From a virus: a DNA stretch of 64,000 bases. The notes below the pieces were generated by a model that was not told the DNA's origin, made no database searches, and saw only the letters and a program-made list of their open reading frames with translations. How positions within the stretch are numbered: the stretch's first letter is position 1; each line of letters opens with the position of its first letter. The DNA is taken from IMG/VR virus record IMGVR_UViG_3300032242_000468, positions 55,274 through 119,273 of that record; one strand, written 5' to 3'. This document shows positions 25,848 through 41,200 of this stretch, piece after piece. The translations under genes and the position numbers were made by a program.

Positions 25848-28800
25848 ATGATTCCATCAACAAATTCAAAACTTTTAGTTGCTGAGGATTGGACAAAGAT
25901 ATACCAATCTTTTAACAATTCTGATTTTAAGTCTTATGATTTCGAAACTCTAAGACGCACAATGATTCAGTATCTTCGCGAAAATTATCCCGAAGATTTC
26001 AATGACTATATTGATTCTAGTGAATATGTTGCTCTGATAGATTTAATTGCTTACTTAGGACAGAATCTAAGTTTTCGAGTTGACCTAAATGCTCGAGAAA
26101 ACTTTTTAGAAACTGCACAAAGACGTGATAGTATTCTTCGTCTAGCACAGTTAATTAATTATAATCCATCTCGATCAGTTCCGGCTAGTGGACTATTAAA
26201 AATTACCAGCATCAGCACCACTGATAATGTATTTGATTCTGCAGGTATCAATCTTGCTAATACTTCTATTTCTTGGAATGATTCTACAAATGTTAATTGG
26301 TACAGTCAGTTTTTATCAGTTTTAAATTCTGCAATGCCCGCCAACAGTACATTTGGGAAACCTTACGATAAATCACTAATTGCAGGAATTCCTACCGAGC
26401 GTTATCAAATTTCAAGTGCATTAAACGATGTTCCTATTTTTGGATTTTCAAAATCCATAAATGGTATTCCTACAAGTTTTGAAGTTGTAGGTGCAACCTT
26501 TGCAAATAAGAACTACATTTACGAATCTACTCCTATTCCTAATGCCAATTTTGATTTTTTGTTTAGAAACGATACACGTGGAAATTCAAGTCCTAACACT
26601 GGCTTTTTTGCTTTCTTCAAACAAGGCTCTTTATCTTCTAATCAGTTTGCCGTTGATGTTCCTGTACAAAATGAAATAGTTGGAGTTAATGTTACAAACA
26701 TAAACGAATCAGATGTGTGGCTATGGCAATTGGATTCTAATGGAAACTACAATACACTATGGACAAAAGTTGATGCAATAACCGGTAATAATGTTATCTA
26801 TAATAATGTATCTAACAGCGAAAGAAATATCTATGCGGTTAGTACTAGAATACAGGATCAAATTGATTTAAATTTTGCTGATGGTGCATTTGGTAACTTA
26901 CCAAAAGGAAATTTTGTTTTATACTACAGACAGAGCAACGGATTATCTTATGCAATTTCTCCTGATCAAATTAACGGTATTCAGATAAAATTACCGTACT
27001 ATAATAAATCAGGACAAAAAAATATCCTGTCTCTAACTCTTTCTTTACAATACACAGTTGATAATGCGGCCGGTTCAGAAACAGATGCTAATATTAAATT
27101 AAAAGCACCCCAGGCATACTATACACAAAATCGTATGGTTACTGCTGAAGACTATAATATCAGTCCATTAACAGCAGGCACAGACATTTTAAAAGTTAAA
27201 AGTGTAAACAGAATATCTAGTGGCATTTCTAAATACTACGAGTTAAATGATATTAGTGGAAAATATAGTTCTGTAAATATTTTTGCTAATGATGGTACAA
27301 TATATAAAAATAATATTATTCAACAGTTTAATTTTACATTTAATGGACGAAACGACATTTATGCTATTCTTGTCAACAAAATTGCACCTATTCTTCAGTC
27401 TAATGATCTTAAGCATTTTTACTATGATCAATATCGTAGATCATCTAATTATAGCAGTTTAATAGGCGGATCAAAAATTATTCCAACAAATGTTTCTTGG
27501 AAAATGTTAACTTCGACAACCAATCAAACTACAGGATATTTTCAAAATACACTAACTTCTACTCCGTTGCCTACAGGTTATTTTAGTTCAATTGAATTGA
27601 AATATGCTATAACTGGTGCTTTAATTAAATTTACTCCACCGGCTGGGAAGTTTTTTTTACCTAATGGAAAACTTACTTCTTTATATGATAATACCACAAG
27701 GGATTATTTTTGGTCATCTCTTGTTCTTACAATAGGCGACGGCTATAATAGTGGTATTGGCACGTTAACAGACGGAACTGGTCCTATAACATTGACTAAT
27801 TATGTTGCTAGCGGTGCTGTTGTATCTGAAATTATCCCTCCAATAGTTACATCTCTTACCCCTGCACTACAGTCAGAAATTCTAAATCTGTGCGTAGGCT
27901 ATAGGAATTTTGGTCTGAGATTTTCTAGAGATGATAATTCTTGGTATGTTATTAATGATACTGATCTTAATGTGAATAGTCCTTTTAGTCTAATCTATCA
28001 AGGAGACACAACAAATACCAATAGGGATGCCAGTTGGATATTTTCTTTTATGTGGACCGGTATTGACTATGAAGTGAAATATAGATATGTAGAATATTTG
28101 TTTGAAAGCGTACAAGAAACCTCGTTTAATTACGATAATACAGCAAAAAAATATGATTTTGTATCTAACACAATTATTAAAGATATAATAACTGTATTAA
28201 AAATTAACGATAAAGGAATATCTCCATATAGTTTAGGAGTAGATTACTTATGGCAGTTAGATAATAATATCATTGAAGCCGATGGTTATATTGAACCTAA
28301 GAAGGTTAAAATATCTTTTTACGATTCTCAAGATGACGGCAAGATAGATGACCCTGATAGTTTTGACCTTATTGTTCAGCCTGATAGCATAAATGCTCAA
28401 ACAAACTACAATTATCAGTTTGTTTATTTTCAATCAAGTTCCGATGGTTTACGATATTCAATAGTAGATCCTTCTATGTTTATTGCATATCCCAACGAAA
28501 CATCGATTCCTTCTTTACTATTACGTGAAGGACAACTATATTATCTTTACGATTCTGCAGTAAATGTTGTTGTTCGGTATTCTAAATTTACACCAACTCC
28601 ATTTACTCTGCAACCTCAATACTTTGCTAAAATAGGACGTAGAGATCTTAAATTCCATTATCAACATAATAGTGCAGACGACAGGAGATTAGACCCTAGT
28701 AAAACTAATCTAATTGATATCTATATGTTGACAGGATCTTATGATACTGTATATAGATCTTGGTTGGCATCAGGTACTGGTTCGGAACCAATGCCGCCCA

Positions 28801-29288
28801 CTAGTTCTTCATTAGAAGAAAATTATAGTTTGGTTCTTGAACCTATTAAATCTATTAGCGATCAATTGATTTATCAGTCAGTAAAGTATAAACCCTTATT
28901 TGGCCCACAAGCACCTTTAAATCTACAGGCAGTATTTAGAGTGGTAAAAAATAATTCGTTAAGTATTTCAGATAACGATATAAAAATAAAAGTTATAAGA
29001 GGCATAACTGATTTCTTTAAATTAGATAATTGGGATTTTGGCCAGACTTTTTATTTTAGTGAATTATCTACATATATCATGAATTTGTTAACCCCTTATA
29101 TTACTAATTTTATTATTGTGCCAAAATCAGATATACCATTCGGCAGTCTTTACGAAATTGCCTGTCAGACAAATGAGATATTTGTTAGTTGTGCAACTGT
29201 TAATGATATTGAAATAATAGAAGCCATAACAGCATCACAAATCAAGACAACAGCAACAATAGTAACCAGTTCTGTAGGAGTGTATTAA
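25848..29288 (+). CDS. 6: Baseplate wedge protein gp6
   Basis: The 1146-residue protein has the gp6/gpJ-like N terminus: FETLRRTMIQYLRENYPEDF, SSEYVALIDLIAYLGQNLSF and RVDLNARENFLETAQRRDSI. gp6 forms the ring that holds the wedges and triggers sheath contraction. T4 gp6 has 660 residues, so this form is almost twice as long; the added part is beta-rich. It starts after a 51-base gap with a late-type box and its stop overlaps the start of the giant gene (TAATG). Confidence 0.92.
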   Translation: MIPSTNSKLLVAEDWTKIYQSFNNSDFKSYDFETLRRTMIQYLRENYPEDFNDYIDSSEYVALIDLIAYLGQNLSFRVDLNARENFLETAQRRDSILRLAQLINYNPSRSVPASGLLKITSISTTDNVFDSAGINLANTSISWNDSTNVNWYSQFLSVLNSAMPANSTFGKPYDKSLIAGIPTERYQISSALNDVPIFGFSKSINGIPTSFEVVGATFANKNYIYESTPIPNANFDFLFRNDTRGNSSPNTGFFAFFKQGSLSSNQFAVDVPVQNEIVGVNVTNINESDVWLWQLDSNGNYNTLWTKVDAITGNNVIYNNVSNSERNIYAVSTRIQDQIDLNFADGAFGNLPKGNFVLYYRQSNGLSYAISPDQINGIQIKLPYYNKSGQKNILSLTLSLQYTVDNAAGSETDANIKLKAPQAYYTQNRMVTAEDYNISPLTAGTDILKVKSVNRISSGISKYYELNDISGKYSSVNIFANDGTIYKNNIIQQFNFTFNGRNDIYAILVNKIAPILQSNDLKHFYYDQYRRSSNYSSLIGGSKIIPTNVSWKMLTSTTNQTTGYFQNTLTSTPLPTGYFSSIELKYAITGALIKFTPPAGKFFLPNGKLTSLYDNTTRDYFWSSLVLTIGDGYNSGIGTLTDGTGPITLTNYVASGAVVSEIIPPIVTSLTPALQSEILNLCVGYRNFGLRFSRDDNSWYVINDTDLNVNSPFSLIYQGDTTNTNRDASWIFSFMWTGIDYEVKYRYVEYLFESVQETSFNYDNTAKKYDFVSNTIIKDIITVLKINDKGISPYSLGVDYLWQLDNNIIEADGYIEPKKVKISFYDSQDDGKIDDPDSFDLIVQPDSINAQTNYNYQFVYFQSSSDGLRYSIVDPSMFIAYPNETSIPSLLLREGQLYYLYDSAVNVVVRYSKFTPTPFTLQPQYFAKIGRRDLKFHYQHNSADDRRLDPSKTNLIDIYMLTGSYDTVYRSWLASGTGSEPMPPTSSSLEENYSLVLEPIKSISDQLIYQSVKYKPLFGPQAPLNLQAVFRVVKNNSLSISDNDIKIKVIRGITDFFKLDNWDFGQTFYFSELSTYIMNLLTPYITNFIIVPKSDIPFGSLYEIACQTNEIFVSCATVNDIEIIEAITASQIKTTATIVTSSVGVY

Positions 29289-32200
29289 TGCCCGCTAATG
29301 TTTCAAAGGTATCATATTTAGGAAGTACTTCAACAAATAGAAGAACTATTGATTTATTACCTACTATTTTTAAAACAGATAGAAATGCCAAATTCCTAGC
29401 AGGCACAATTGATCAATACTTAGAACCGGCTAAAGTTGAAAGAGTTAATGGATGGGTAGGGACTAAAAATACTCCTACATATAATCCATCTACTGACAAT
29501 TATATTCCTACCAATTCACCTTTAAGATCTGCATATCAGGTTGAGCCTGCTCTCATTGTAAATGATGCTAATTTAAAGCCCCAAGAAACATTGGCTTATG
29601 ACGACTTAATTAATCAATTAAAATTTAACGGTGCTAATGTTTCAAATTTAGGTAAACTTTTTAATCCTGAATTTTATTCTTATAATCCAAATATAAATTG
29701 GGACAAATTAGTTAACTTTGAAAAATATTATTGGATGCCTTACGGCCCTGATGTTGTAACGGTCACTGGTCAATTAAAAAATACTATTAGCAGTTATACG
29801 GTTAGTGATGCTAACGGTAATTTTTTGTTTACTCCTGATGGTTTAACTGAAGCACCCCAGTTAACACTTTATAGAGGTGTTACTTATATTTTTAACATTA
29901 GAAGTACAAAAAAATTCTGGATTAAAACACAACGTGTTGCAGGTACTGATTCGCCTTTCCGTGTTATAACAACTAACGGAATTTCACATGGTCAAATTAT
30001 TTTCACTGTAGACGAAAACACACCTAAAAAATTATTTTATGTTGCCGAAGACAATGTGTTAAATGGCGGCGAGATCGTTATTGAGTCTATAGAAGATAAT
30101 AGCAATTTAAATGTTGTAAATGATATTATTGGTAAATCAACCTTTACATCAGGAAACGGAGTTATATTTTCTAATGGTATGCGTGTTTCTTTTGCCGGAA
30201 ATATTACCCCTGCAGAATATCAAACTGGTGAGTATTTTGTTGAAGGTGTGGGATCTGAAATTAAATTAATAAATGCGGCATCTCTAGAAGTTCCCGAACA
30301 ATTTATCAGCAATTTAGATGATAATTTTGACGGTGCTCCGTTTGACGATTATCCTTTTGATACTTTTATTAATGCTCCATTAACTCCGGAATATGTTACT
30401 ATTGATCGATCAAGCATTGATAGAAATCCCTGGACTAGATACAATAGATGGTTTCACGAAGATGTAATTATTTCTTCTGCAACATATAATAACAGAACTC
30501 CGGTATTGCCAGTAGAGTTGAGAGCAAAGAGACCTATTGTAGAATTTCTTCCTAATTTACAATTATTTAATTTTGGTTCTTTAGCAGTTGAAAATGTGCA
30601 ACATCTTGATAGTACTACAACTGATGTCTTTAATTCTATAGAAGGATCGGAAGGTTTTTATGTAGATGGAGTGGAACTGGCCAACGGTGATAGAATCATT
30701 TTTACAGCAAACACTGACAACTATGTTAATCGACGAGTTTGGATTGTTAATTTTGTACAGGTAGATGGTAAATTAAAAATTGCATTAGTTGAAGATACAG
30801 AACTTTCTATAGGTACTAATGTTGTTATTACTCAAGGAGCTAAACACAAGGGGTCTAGTTGGTGGTTTGATGGAATACAATGGGTATATGCTCAACAAAA
30901 GATTGTGTTAAATCAAGCACCTAGATTTGATGTATTTGATAGCGAAGGTTACGGATTAAGTGACACAGCAAAATATCAAAGTAATTTTACAGGAACAAAA
31001 ATATTTGGGTACGGAATTGGTACCGGCGTTAGTGATAGTATTTTAGGTTTTCCTTTAAAGTATCAAAGTGTTGCTGATCAAGCATTTTATCTATTTGAAA
31101 ATTATTTTACTCAAGATCAAATCACAGTTGTTAATGGGAATCAAACTTCTTATATTTCGTTATCTACAAATTATTTGAAGAAAAATAGTGCAACAGGATA
31201 TAGTTATATAAACATATGGGAAGAATCTCAATCATATACAACTCCTATATTACAATCAGTAGTTCCTACTTCTCCTGCAACTGTTTTAGAAATAACATGT
31301 GTTGATTTTCCGGCTTATCAAAGCCTAACACTAGAAGTATATCGTAATAATATTAAACTTTTTGAAAATATTGATTATACTAGATATGTAGATACCTCTA
31401 GATTGTTTGTACTGTTTACAAAATCTATTCAAACTACTGATCATATTTTATTCAAAGTTTATGGAAATGCTGTTCCTAATAGCAACGGGTTTTATGAAAT
31501 ATCTCCTGGATGGCTAAACAATCCAATGAATGGTGATATTCAAGAATTTACACTATCTGAACTAACTGACCATTTTAAATCAATGGCAGATCGTAATCCT
31601 AAATTTACAGGAAATTATCTAGGATCTAATAACAGTAGAGATCTAATTAATTTTGCCTCTTATGGTACTCGTCTTATAAAAAATAAAAATCCATTAGCAT
31701 TTGCAGGATATTTTATTACTGACCAAACACACAATGTTATATCTGCTGTCACTACTGTAGAACGTCACTATAATCAATTCAAATTAGGATTTATATCACA
31801 AGCAACTGCTTTAAAAGGAATCTATAAACCCTCTAAGGCTGTTGATATAATTCTTCATAATATGAATTTGGCTAAGAATCCGTCGTCCCAATATTATCAT
31901 TCAGATATGTTGGCTTACGGGCCTGATGTAATTTCGAATACTATTACAGTTACAGATTCTCGTAACACTATGTACGGATTGAATTCTACATATGTTTCCG
32001 GAGTTAATAATCCTAGATCAGTTATTGTTTACCATGTTCCGGCATCAACTGGACTAGAATATCAATTATTTTACGGGCATGATTATATATTTGATCAGTA
32101 CGACCCAACAGTTGTAATTACAAAACCGTTGGTCAAGGGAGATAAAATAATTATTTGCGACTATCCTAGTACTGATGGTAGTTTTATTCCTCCTACACCT

Positions 32201-35200
32201 ACTAAATTAGGTCTATATCCTAAATTTACTCCTGCAATTTATTATGATGATTCGTATTCAGGAGATCCTAAACTAGTAATTAGAGGTCACGACGGCAGTA
32301 TCTCTTTAGCATTTAATGATTATCGAGATCAGATAATATTAGAGTTAGAAACTAGAATTTACAATAATATTAAAGTTAATTATAATCCAGAACTTATAAA
32401 CATTCACTCTGTAACTCCTGGGCGTTTTAGAACAACTAAAATAGTAAAGACTACAGTTAATAATATTTTAAGAAGTCAATTCTTAAAATGGAATAATTTT
32501 TATGGATTTGATTATGAGTTAAATGACACTTATTCTGATGATCCTAAAACATGGAATTTTATAACAGCAAATGACCCTGCAACTAAAATACCGCTGTATG
32601 GAAACCATAGAGGAATTTATTCTTATTATTTTGATACAACTACTCCCCATCTAACTCCGTGGGAAATGTTAGGATTTAGTGAAATGCCTGCATGGTGGAT
32701 TGATACCTACGGCCCTGCTCCATATACCAGCGGAAATTTAATTCTATGGGATGACCTTGAAAAGGGTTACGTCAGAGATCCTATGAATTCTCGTATAAAT
32801 CCTTTATACGTAAGAACAGGGTTATCTAAAATTATTCCAGTAGATGAATACGGCAATTTGTTAGATCCTGCTGCCTCTAACATAGCACAAAATGTAAATC
32901 CTAATTCAATTAATTTAAATTGGAAATTTGGTGATCAAGGACCTGTTGAAACAGCATGGCGTAGAAGTAGTCACTATCCATTTAGTATTCAAATATTAAT
33001 GGCTTTAAGTAATCCTGCCAATTATGCTAGTTTGATGTTTGATACCAGTAGAATAAGTATAAATCCTGCATCACAGTATGTTTATAGTGAAACTAATAAT
33101 TTTTTAAAATTATCTGATCTAGTAATCTATGGTGATACTATTAATGGTTCTATTGTAAGAGCAACAGGTTATTCTGCTATGCTTGTAGAAACAGGAAAAA
33201 TTAAAAGTCTAACTTATATTGCTGACTTAAAAACTTATCTATCTAATATGACAATGCAATTGTTGACCAAGGTAGGTGGATTTGTCAGCAAAGATAAATT
33301 AGAAATAATAATTGATTCTATTAATCCGGCCAGTGTTAATCCTGGAGTTGCATTAAGTAACGAAGACTATCAAATTTTCTTAAATCAAAGTAGTGTTGTA
33401 GATAGTATAGGTGTATCTGGAATTATAATACAAAAAACAGATACGGGATATATTTTACGAGGGTACGATAATACTGAACCTTATTTTACATCTTTTACTC
33501 CTATACCCGGGGGAGCAATTACTATTGGCGGGGCAAGTGAACCTTTTGTCAAATGGGCGGCAAGTAGTCCTACTGATTCGGGTCTTACACCCGGAGAACT
33601 ATCAACAGCAGTAACGGCTAACACAGGATACATATTTTATAAAGCAGGACAAGTAGTATATTATAACGGTCGTTATTATAGAGCAAAAGTTGGTCATACC
33701 AGCGGTTCTACATTTAATATAAATTATTTCCAACCATTACCGGCTCTGCCGCACATAGGCGGTATTTCTGTAAATACTCCTGTTAAATTTGATACAACTC
33801 CTGTTGTGACACCTTATGGTGTTACATTTTCAACTTACCAAGAAGTTTACGACTTGATTGTAGGTTACGGTTCTTGGTTAGAAAGTCAAGGTGTAATTTT
33901 TGACGAATACAATTCTGATCTAAATGATATCATGAATTGGAACTACACCGGAAAAGAATTTTTATATTGGGCCAGTCAAGGTTGGTCTTCTAATAGTATA
34001 ATAACGTTAAGTCCTTTTGCTAATAGTTTACAGTATCAAAATTCTACAGCAATGGTTGACGATCTAGGAAATACAGCCTATGAATATAGTGTCTTAAAAG
34101 CAGATGGGAAACCATTACCGATCCATAACCTAAATGCAATAAGACAGGACGGTACAATAAGTGTATCAACTAGAAATACAAATGATGGAATTTATTTTAT
34201 TAGATTTAATAGTGTTCAAAAAGAACATAATCTTATTTTTAATAATACCAGTTTGTTTAACGACATAATTTACAATGTAGAAACTGGATATAGTCAACGT
34301 AGATTAAAATTAAATGGTCTTAGAACTTCTCAATGGGACGGTAGTTTATATAGTCCTGGATTTATCTATGACGAAGCAATGGTTGACAATTGGACTGAAT
34401 ATACAGATTACCATCCCGGCGATGTAGTTTTGTATTCTGGTAATTATTATTCTGCAATTAAAAAACTAACTGGAGTTAGTTCATTTAATTTTAATGATTG
34501 GCAATTATTAGACAAAAAACCTACGGCCCAATTGTTACCTAATTTTGATTATAAAATTAATCAATTCCAGGATTTCTATAGTCTTGATATTGATAACTTT
34601 GATTCCAATCAACAGGCATTAGCCCAGCACTTAATTGGTTATACACCTAGACCATATCTTGATAATATCTTTGCCAATCCAGTTAGCCAATATAAATTTT
34701 ATCAAGGATTTATTAGAGAAAAAGGCACACGTAATTCAATTACTAAACTAGCAAAGGCTAGTAAACAAACACTTGATAGTTATATAGATTATTATGAAGA
34801 GTGGGCATTCAGAGTAGGAGAATTTGGATCATTTGATACTGATTATAGTATAGAATTAAATTTGGATGAAACAAAATTTGAACAAAATCCTCAAATAATT
34901 GAATTTATTCCAACTGCATTTGCCAGTTCTGCATTCCAAACTCGTATCTATCAAACCCCGTCAGACCTAATAATTAAACCTAACAATTATAATAGCCGAC
35001 CTTTTGATACTACATCAACAGTATATTCTGATGTATTCAAATTACCGTATGCAGGATATGTTAGATTAAATGATGTAACTGCAACAGCCTTTAATAAAGC
35101 AACATTAACCAATATATCTAATAGTAGAGGATTATCTGATGGAGATACTATATGGATAGGATTTACAGAAAATCTTGGCTGGGATGTTTATAGGCATACA

Positions 35201-38200
35201 AAATTACCAGCAGTTGTTGTTGATGCATCTATTGTTGTGCAAGGATCATCTCTCTTAATTACAACAGATTCCACACACAATTTAAAAGTAAATGATTATA
35301 TTAATATAACACAATTTGATAATACTATCAATGGAATTTATCAAGTTCAAAAAATTGTATCTAATACACAATTTATTGTTAAGTCAATACTTACAACTTT
35401 GCCCACTGCATTTTTTCCAGGTATAGGAATCCTATTTAAATTTGTATCAGTTAGATTTGAGTTTATAGATGATATTGCTAATCACCCATTAATAAACTCT
35501 CTCGGGTACGGTGAAAAACTATGGATTGATAATGACGGCTCAGGTAGGTGGCTTGTTTTAGAAAAACAACAACCATATAATATTTCTTCATATCAGCCTA
35601 CATCAATAGAAATTGGGTCTAGCATTAATTCTAGATTTTCAGAGCGTATTATCATAGATTCTACTGGTGAAAAAATTATTGTCAGTGCTCCAAATTATCA
35701 AAATACTTTTACAGGAATTGATGGGCTAGTCTATGCGTTACGTAAGAATGGCACAGGTACTAATTCTATTGTAAATGTATCTGAAATTAAATTAAATATT
35801 GACAAAATTGGGACTTACTATAGCACAACCAGTTCGTCTGGATTTGGTAAAGCAGTGGCGTTTGATGCCGATAACGATATTATAATAGCAAGTGCACCAT
35901 ATGCTAGCGGAGTAAAATACACTACAAGTACCTCAACATTCTATAGTGTAACAATCAATGCCGCAACAGGAACTTATGTTAACCAAGGTTTAGTTAAATG
36001 GGAAACTATAAATTATGATTACGAAAGAGTAACAAATAATTTTGTTATTACTAGCCCTGAGCCTCAAAGTAATGCTTATTTCGGTTATGATCTATATTTA
36101 GGAAATATATCTCCTAGTGAAAAATTACTGGCGGTCACTAGCCCTGGTCAAAATTCTAATGCAGGTGCAGTTTATTGGTCGAGATATTCTGTTACCACTA
36201 CAAATACAGTAGTATATATTAATACAATTACTAACACACAACATAAATTAGATCCAATAGAACAACAACCTGTGTCTGGCGATCAATTTGGGTATGCTAT
36301 ATCTGGAGATCTAAAAGGAAATAACTTAGCAGTAAGTGCTCCTGGGTTAACTGACGGGTCTGGCGGAGTTTATATTTTTACCTATGAACCTATTAATTCT
36401 AGATTTACAAATACACAACTCATAAGAGCAATCGATTTAGGAGTTACCTATACCGGTGTAGGTTTTGGTAATTCAATATTGATTGATAACACAGGCAGAT
36501 TTTTGTTTATAAGCGCATCTGGTTCTTTAGATACAGATTACAAGGTTGGAAAAGTGTTTGTATTTTCACGTGTTTACAATGAGTTTGTTTACAGCCAAAC
36601 ACTAGTATGTCCTTTTGATAATTCCGGATTTTTCTTTGGATCAAATTTATCAATTTCGCCTAATGGTAAATCTTTATATATTTCTAGTAGTCAAGCATCG
36701 ACTCAACCAGATATTACATTTGAAAAATATAGTAATACCTATAAATCTTCTTATATAAATGATCCTAATAGTACGCCTACAGTAACTCCTACAACGTTTG
36801 ACGGGAAAACAACAAAATTTAAATCTAAGAGTATTATTGGGAATGGCTCAGTTTATGAATTTGAAAGATTAGACAACAAATTTTACTTTGCTCACGAAGT
36901 TAAAAATCCTAAACCTACATCCTATCAAAATTTTGGATCTAGTATAGCGGCTTCTAATTTTTGCGCCCTTATTGGATCTCCAGGGCAAGTAAATCAAACT
37001 GAATCTGTTGGTTATTTTAATATCTACGACCATTCAAACCTTACATGGAATATACTAAGGCAAGAAGATAATCTTATAAATCTTACTAAAGTTAAAACTG
37101 CAAAAACAATCGATACTACTCAACAGACTATAGTAGACTATCTTGAAATTTATGATCCGTTAAAAGGTCGTATTCCGGCACTGGCTGATCAAGAAATCAA
37201 ATACAAAACAGCATTTGATCCTGCGGTTTATTCTATTGGTGTCCCTGGTGTAACTGTAGATACCAATACAAATTGGTTAGACGAACATGTTGGAGAGTTA
37301 TGGTGGGATCTTAACTCAGTAAAATATGTTTGGTATGAACAAGGCGAATTAGATTTTAGAAATAATTCTTGGGGTAATTTATTCCCTGGTTGCACGATCG
37401 ATGTTTATGAATGGGTGTCTAGTACAAATATGCCTAATCAGTGGAGTGCAATTGCAGATACTAATGCAGGGCTTGGCCAGAATATAAGCGGACAACCTAA
37501 GTTTCCTTCTAATTCTGTTCTTAGTATTAAACAAGTTTATAATGCCACTACAAATGCTCTAACCAATATATATTATTTCTGGGTTAAGAATAAAATTACT
37601 ATACCACAGGTACCTGGTAGAAGCATGAGTGCATATAATGTCTCTCAACTAATTGCAAATCCTAAATCGCAAGGAATGAAATATGTATCTTTGATTGCCA
37701 ATAATGCGTTATCATTAACAAATATGAAACCTAGTGTTGTAGGAACTACTATCAATCTAAACATTGATATGGACTCTACTAATAATGTAGGTAATAAACA
37801 TACAGAATGGTTGTTAGTACAAGAAGGCAATTCCAGTAGTCAATTTAATAATTCCTTAATCCAAAAATTCAAAGATAGTCTATTAGGAAGAGATAGTTTA
37901 GGTAATCCTGTACCTGATCCTGCACTATCTGATAGATTAAAATATGGCGTAAGTATTCGTCCTAGACAAAGTATTTTTAAAGATAGATTCGCCGCTCTAC
38001 GAACACTCACTGAGTATAGTAATGCAACTTTAAGTACTATTAATTTTGTTGGTATTGACAATATAAATTATTTTACCTCAAGTGAAGCCTATGCCCAACC
38101 TGCCGAAGGTGTTTACGATGTAGTAGTTGATTCTGTAGTAGCACGAGATCAAACTATTATAACAAGAAAATTGGCACAGGCTGTTTTATCAGTCTCACTA

Positions 38201-41200
38201 ACTTATGGAAGAATTACCGGAGTAACTATTACAACCGCAGGATACGGATATGGTAAACTTTATCCTATAGAGTATGATATAAACGACAATCCAACATTAT
38301 GGATAGGCCCTACAGTAGAAATTATAGGTGATGGTGTAGATGCTAAAATCATTACTTTTGTAAACACTGTGGGACAAATTGTTCGTACTAAAATAAAGAA
38401 TCCTGGAAAAAATTATACATCTGCTCCTGCGGTTATTGTAAGACCTTTTACAGTTTTAGTTCAGTCTGACGAAACTGTTAATAATCGTTGGAGTTACTAT
38501 ACATGGGATTATACAAATAAAGTTTATTCAAGAATCAAAACCCAAAGTTGGAATACCCCAGAATACTGGTCGTATATTGATTGGAAAGATCCAACATACA
38601 ATAAAAATCAAGATATTAGAAGTACAGTTGATAGTATATATGAACTAGCATACATAGAAAATGTTAAAGCCGGAACTTACGTTAAAGTTAATAATGCAGG
38701 CGATGGTCGTTACATTATTTTAAGGAAAACAAATGGAACTACAGGAACATTTGATAATCAGTTTGATCTAATTTATCAACAAAATGGAACTATTCAAATT
38801 AGTGACATGATTTGGGATAATCAATTTGGGTTTGATTATCAAATTGGGTTTGATCAATTGAAGTATGATCAAAAGCCTGATATAGAAACTGAAAATATTA
38901 TTAACGGTTTATTAAGTCTTGCTACTCAGGAACATTCTAAGTACACTAATTTACTAATGTTTAAATTGGTCAAATACGCTTTGACAGAACAGAAATTTGT
39001 AGATTGGGCATTCAAAACATCATTTATTACTGTGGTTAATAATGCAGGTGCTCTTGACCAACGTCCTACATATAGACTCAATAATGAGACATATTATGAA
39101 CAATATATCAATGAAACCAAGCCTTATCATACAAAAATTCGTAATTTTCAGGCAAATTATACTGCTACAGATTTTACACAGTCATTGACTACTGATTTTG
39201 ACACACCGGCTGTTTATAATACCTTAACACAGAAATTTGTTCCTGTGCAATTAGGTAATTCATTGATGTTAAAATCACCATGGCGCGAATGGTATAAAAA
39301 TTATACCTATCATGTTGATAGTGTAGAAATTTATAGCGGCGGATCGGGCTATCAATACGCACCTCAAGTAGTGTTTAGCCCGGCGCCCGGCGATAGCGGA
39401 TCGGGCGCCGCCGGTGAGGCTTACATCAGCCAAGGTAAAGTTACTAAAGTTATTATTACAAATCCCGGTTCTGGATATGCGGCTACTCCAATAATGACTT
39501 TACTAGGAGGCGGACCAACAACATTAACTCCAGCAAGATTTGGTATCAGAATGAGTAATGGCCTTGTTCGCTCACAGACAATTACATTAAAATTTGATCG
39601 AGTGTCTGGGTATAATGAAATTAATTCTGCACAAACAGAAGATACATTCCGTGCTAACGGTTATTCGGATACTTATAAACTAACCTGGACTCCTACCCCA
39701 GAAAAATCATTGACTAATATTACTGTTAATGGTATTAAACTTTTGTCTGATGCTTATAGTTTTAATATTGGCACAGAAACATTTAACGGTTATACAAAGA
39801 GTTATGGTGAAGTCAAACTAGTAAATGTTCCTCCATACACGGCAACAGTTGTGGTTAACTATGTTAAAGACATTGGATTATACCATGCAGTAGATCGTAT
39901 TCGTGACTACTATAAACCAGAATCGGGAATGCCTGGTAATACAGCCACAATGTTAATGGCAGGATTAGAATATCCTGGTGTTACTGTAGATACACTTCCT
40001 CTTGTATCATCGACAGGCTATGATTCTACTCCTTATGGATCTAACAATTGGGACGACTACGAAACTGAAACTGGATTGTATCAAACAATTGGTAGTGCAA
40101 ATACATCGGTATATACACTAAACTACGTTCCGCAGATTGGTAATACATTAACTGTTTATGTCAATAATATTAGAATATATGGGACTAGCACGTACACTAC
40201 ATCAAGTAATTTAGAACTTGTCAATGGTATAATTCAGCCAGATGGTTATACAAATACAATTAATATTCATCAATTAACTCCAGATGGTTCGATTGGTCCT
40301 ATTGAGATTGACCGAGAAGCAATAGTTACATCTGAAGAGTTAGGAGGCCCGTATGAAAGAATTTCCTTTAATATACCGGCAAACACTGCTACCAATCAAA
40401 TTACCACAAGCGGATGGTTATGTTACATTGATGGAATTACAACTCCATTTAATGTCACTTCTATCAGTACTGGTAGTCCGAGGATTGTTATATTAAACTC
40501 GGGAACAGAATTTATATTAAATTTTCCTGTTAAATTTTATTTGCCAGGAACTCCGCAAATAGTTGATTTTAGGCTTGCAACTAGCGACGGTTCGATACCA
40601 ATTGTAGATCCTGACTTAGATACTTATATTTCTGGAGGACAAGAATTTACAACTAAAGTAACTTCTGGAGTTGCAGATAATCCATCTCCATTATTAGACG
40701 ATATAATCATAGATGGTGATAATCTGGTATCAAGATATAATAGTTATGGCCCTGAAGAAAACTTGCCAGGTAGGGTATCTGAAAGTTTAGGTATTAGTGT
40801 TTATACCCAACCGTCAACTGGCTCTGCACTAAGTGTACTTAGAACTTATATAGCAGATCCTGCTACAAAAACTTATTCTTTAGGAACAACTCCTCCAAAT
40901 GCAGATTCAGTTGAAGTGCTATGCAACAATAATATTATTACTGGGTATTCTATAAATTATATTAATCAAACAATAACACTAACCACAGGAACTTCTGGAT
41001 TGTTATCTGTAAAAACATTAGGAGTTGGTGGTACAAACATATTAGATAAACGTGTTATTATTGCTACAACCAGTACATCGATTATCGATATGGCTCCTCG
41101 ATTAGTTGATGTACATGACCAGTACATTACGCTAAATGGTGTAAAATTAGTAAAGGGTACAGATTTTGTATTATCTGCTGTTAATCTTAGAACGAGAGTT

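Noticed and set aside
39363-39417. GC-rich patch in the giant gene as a sign of inserted DNA
   Set aside because: The frame is unbroken and the patch encodes a Gly/Ala/Pro/Ser loop next to GxGY motifs; these codons are GC-rich.
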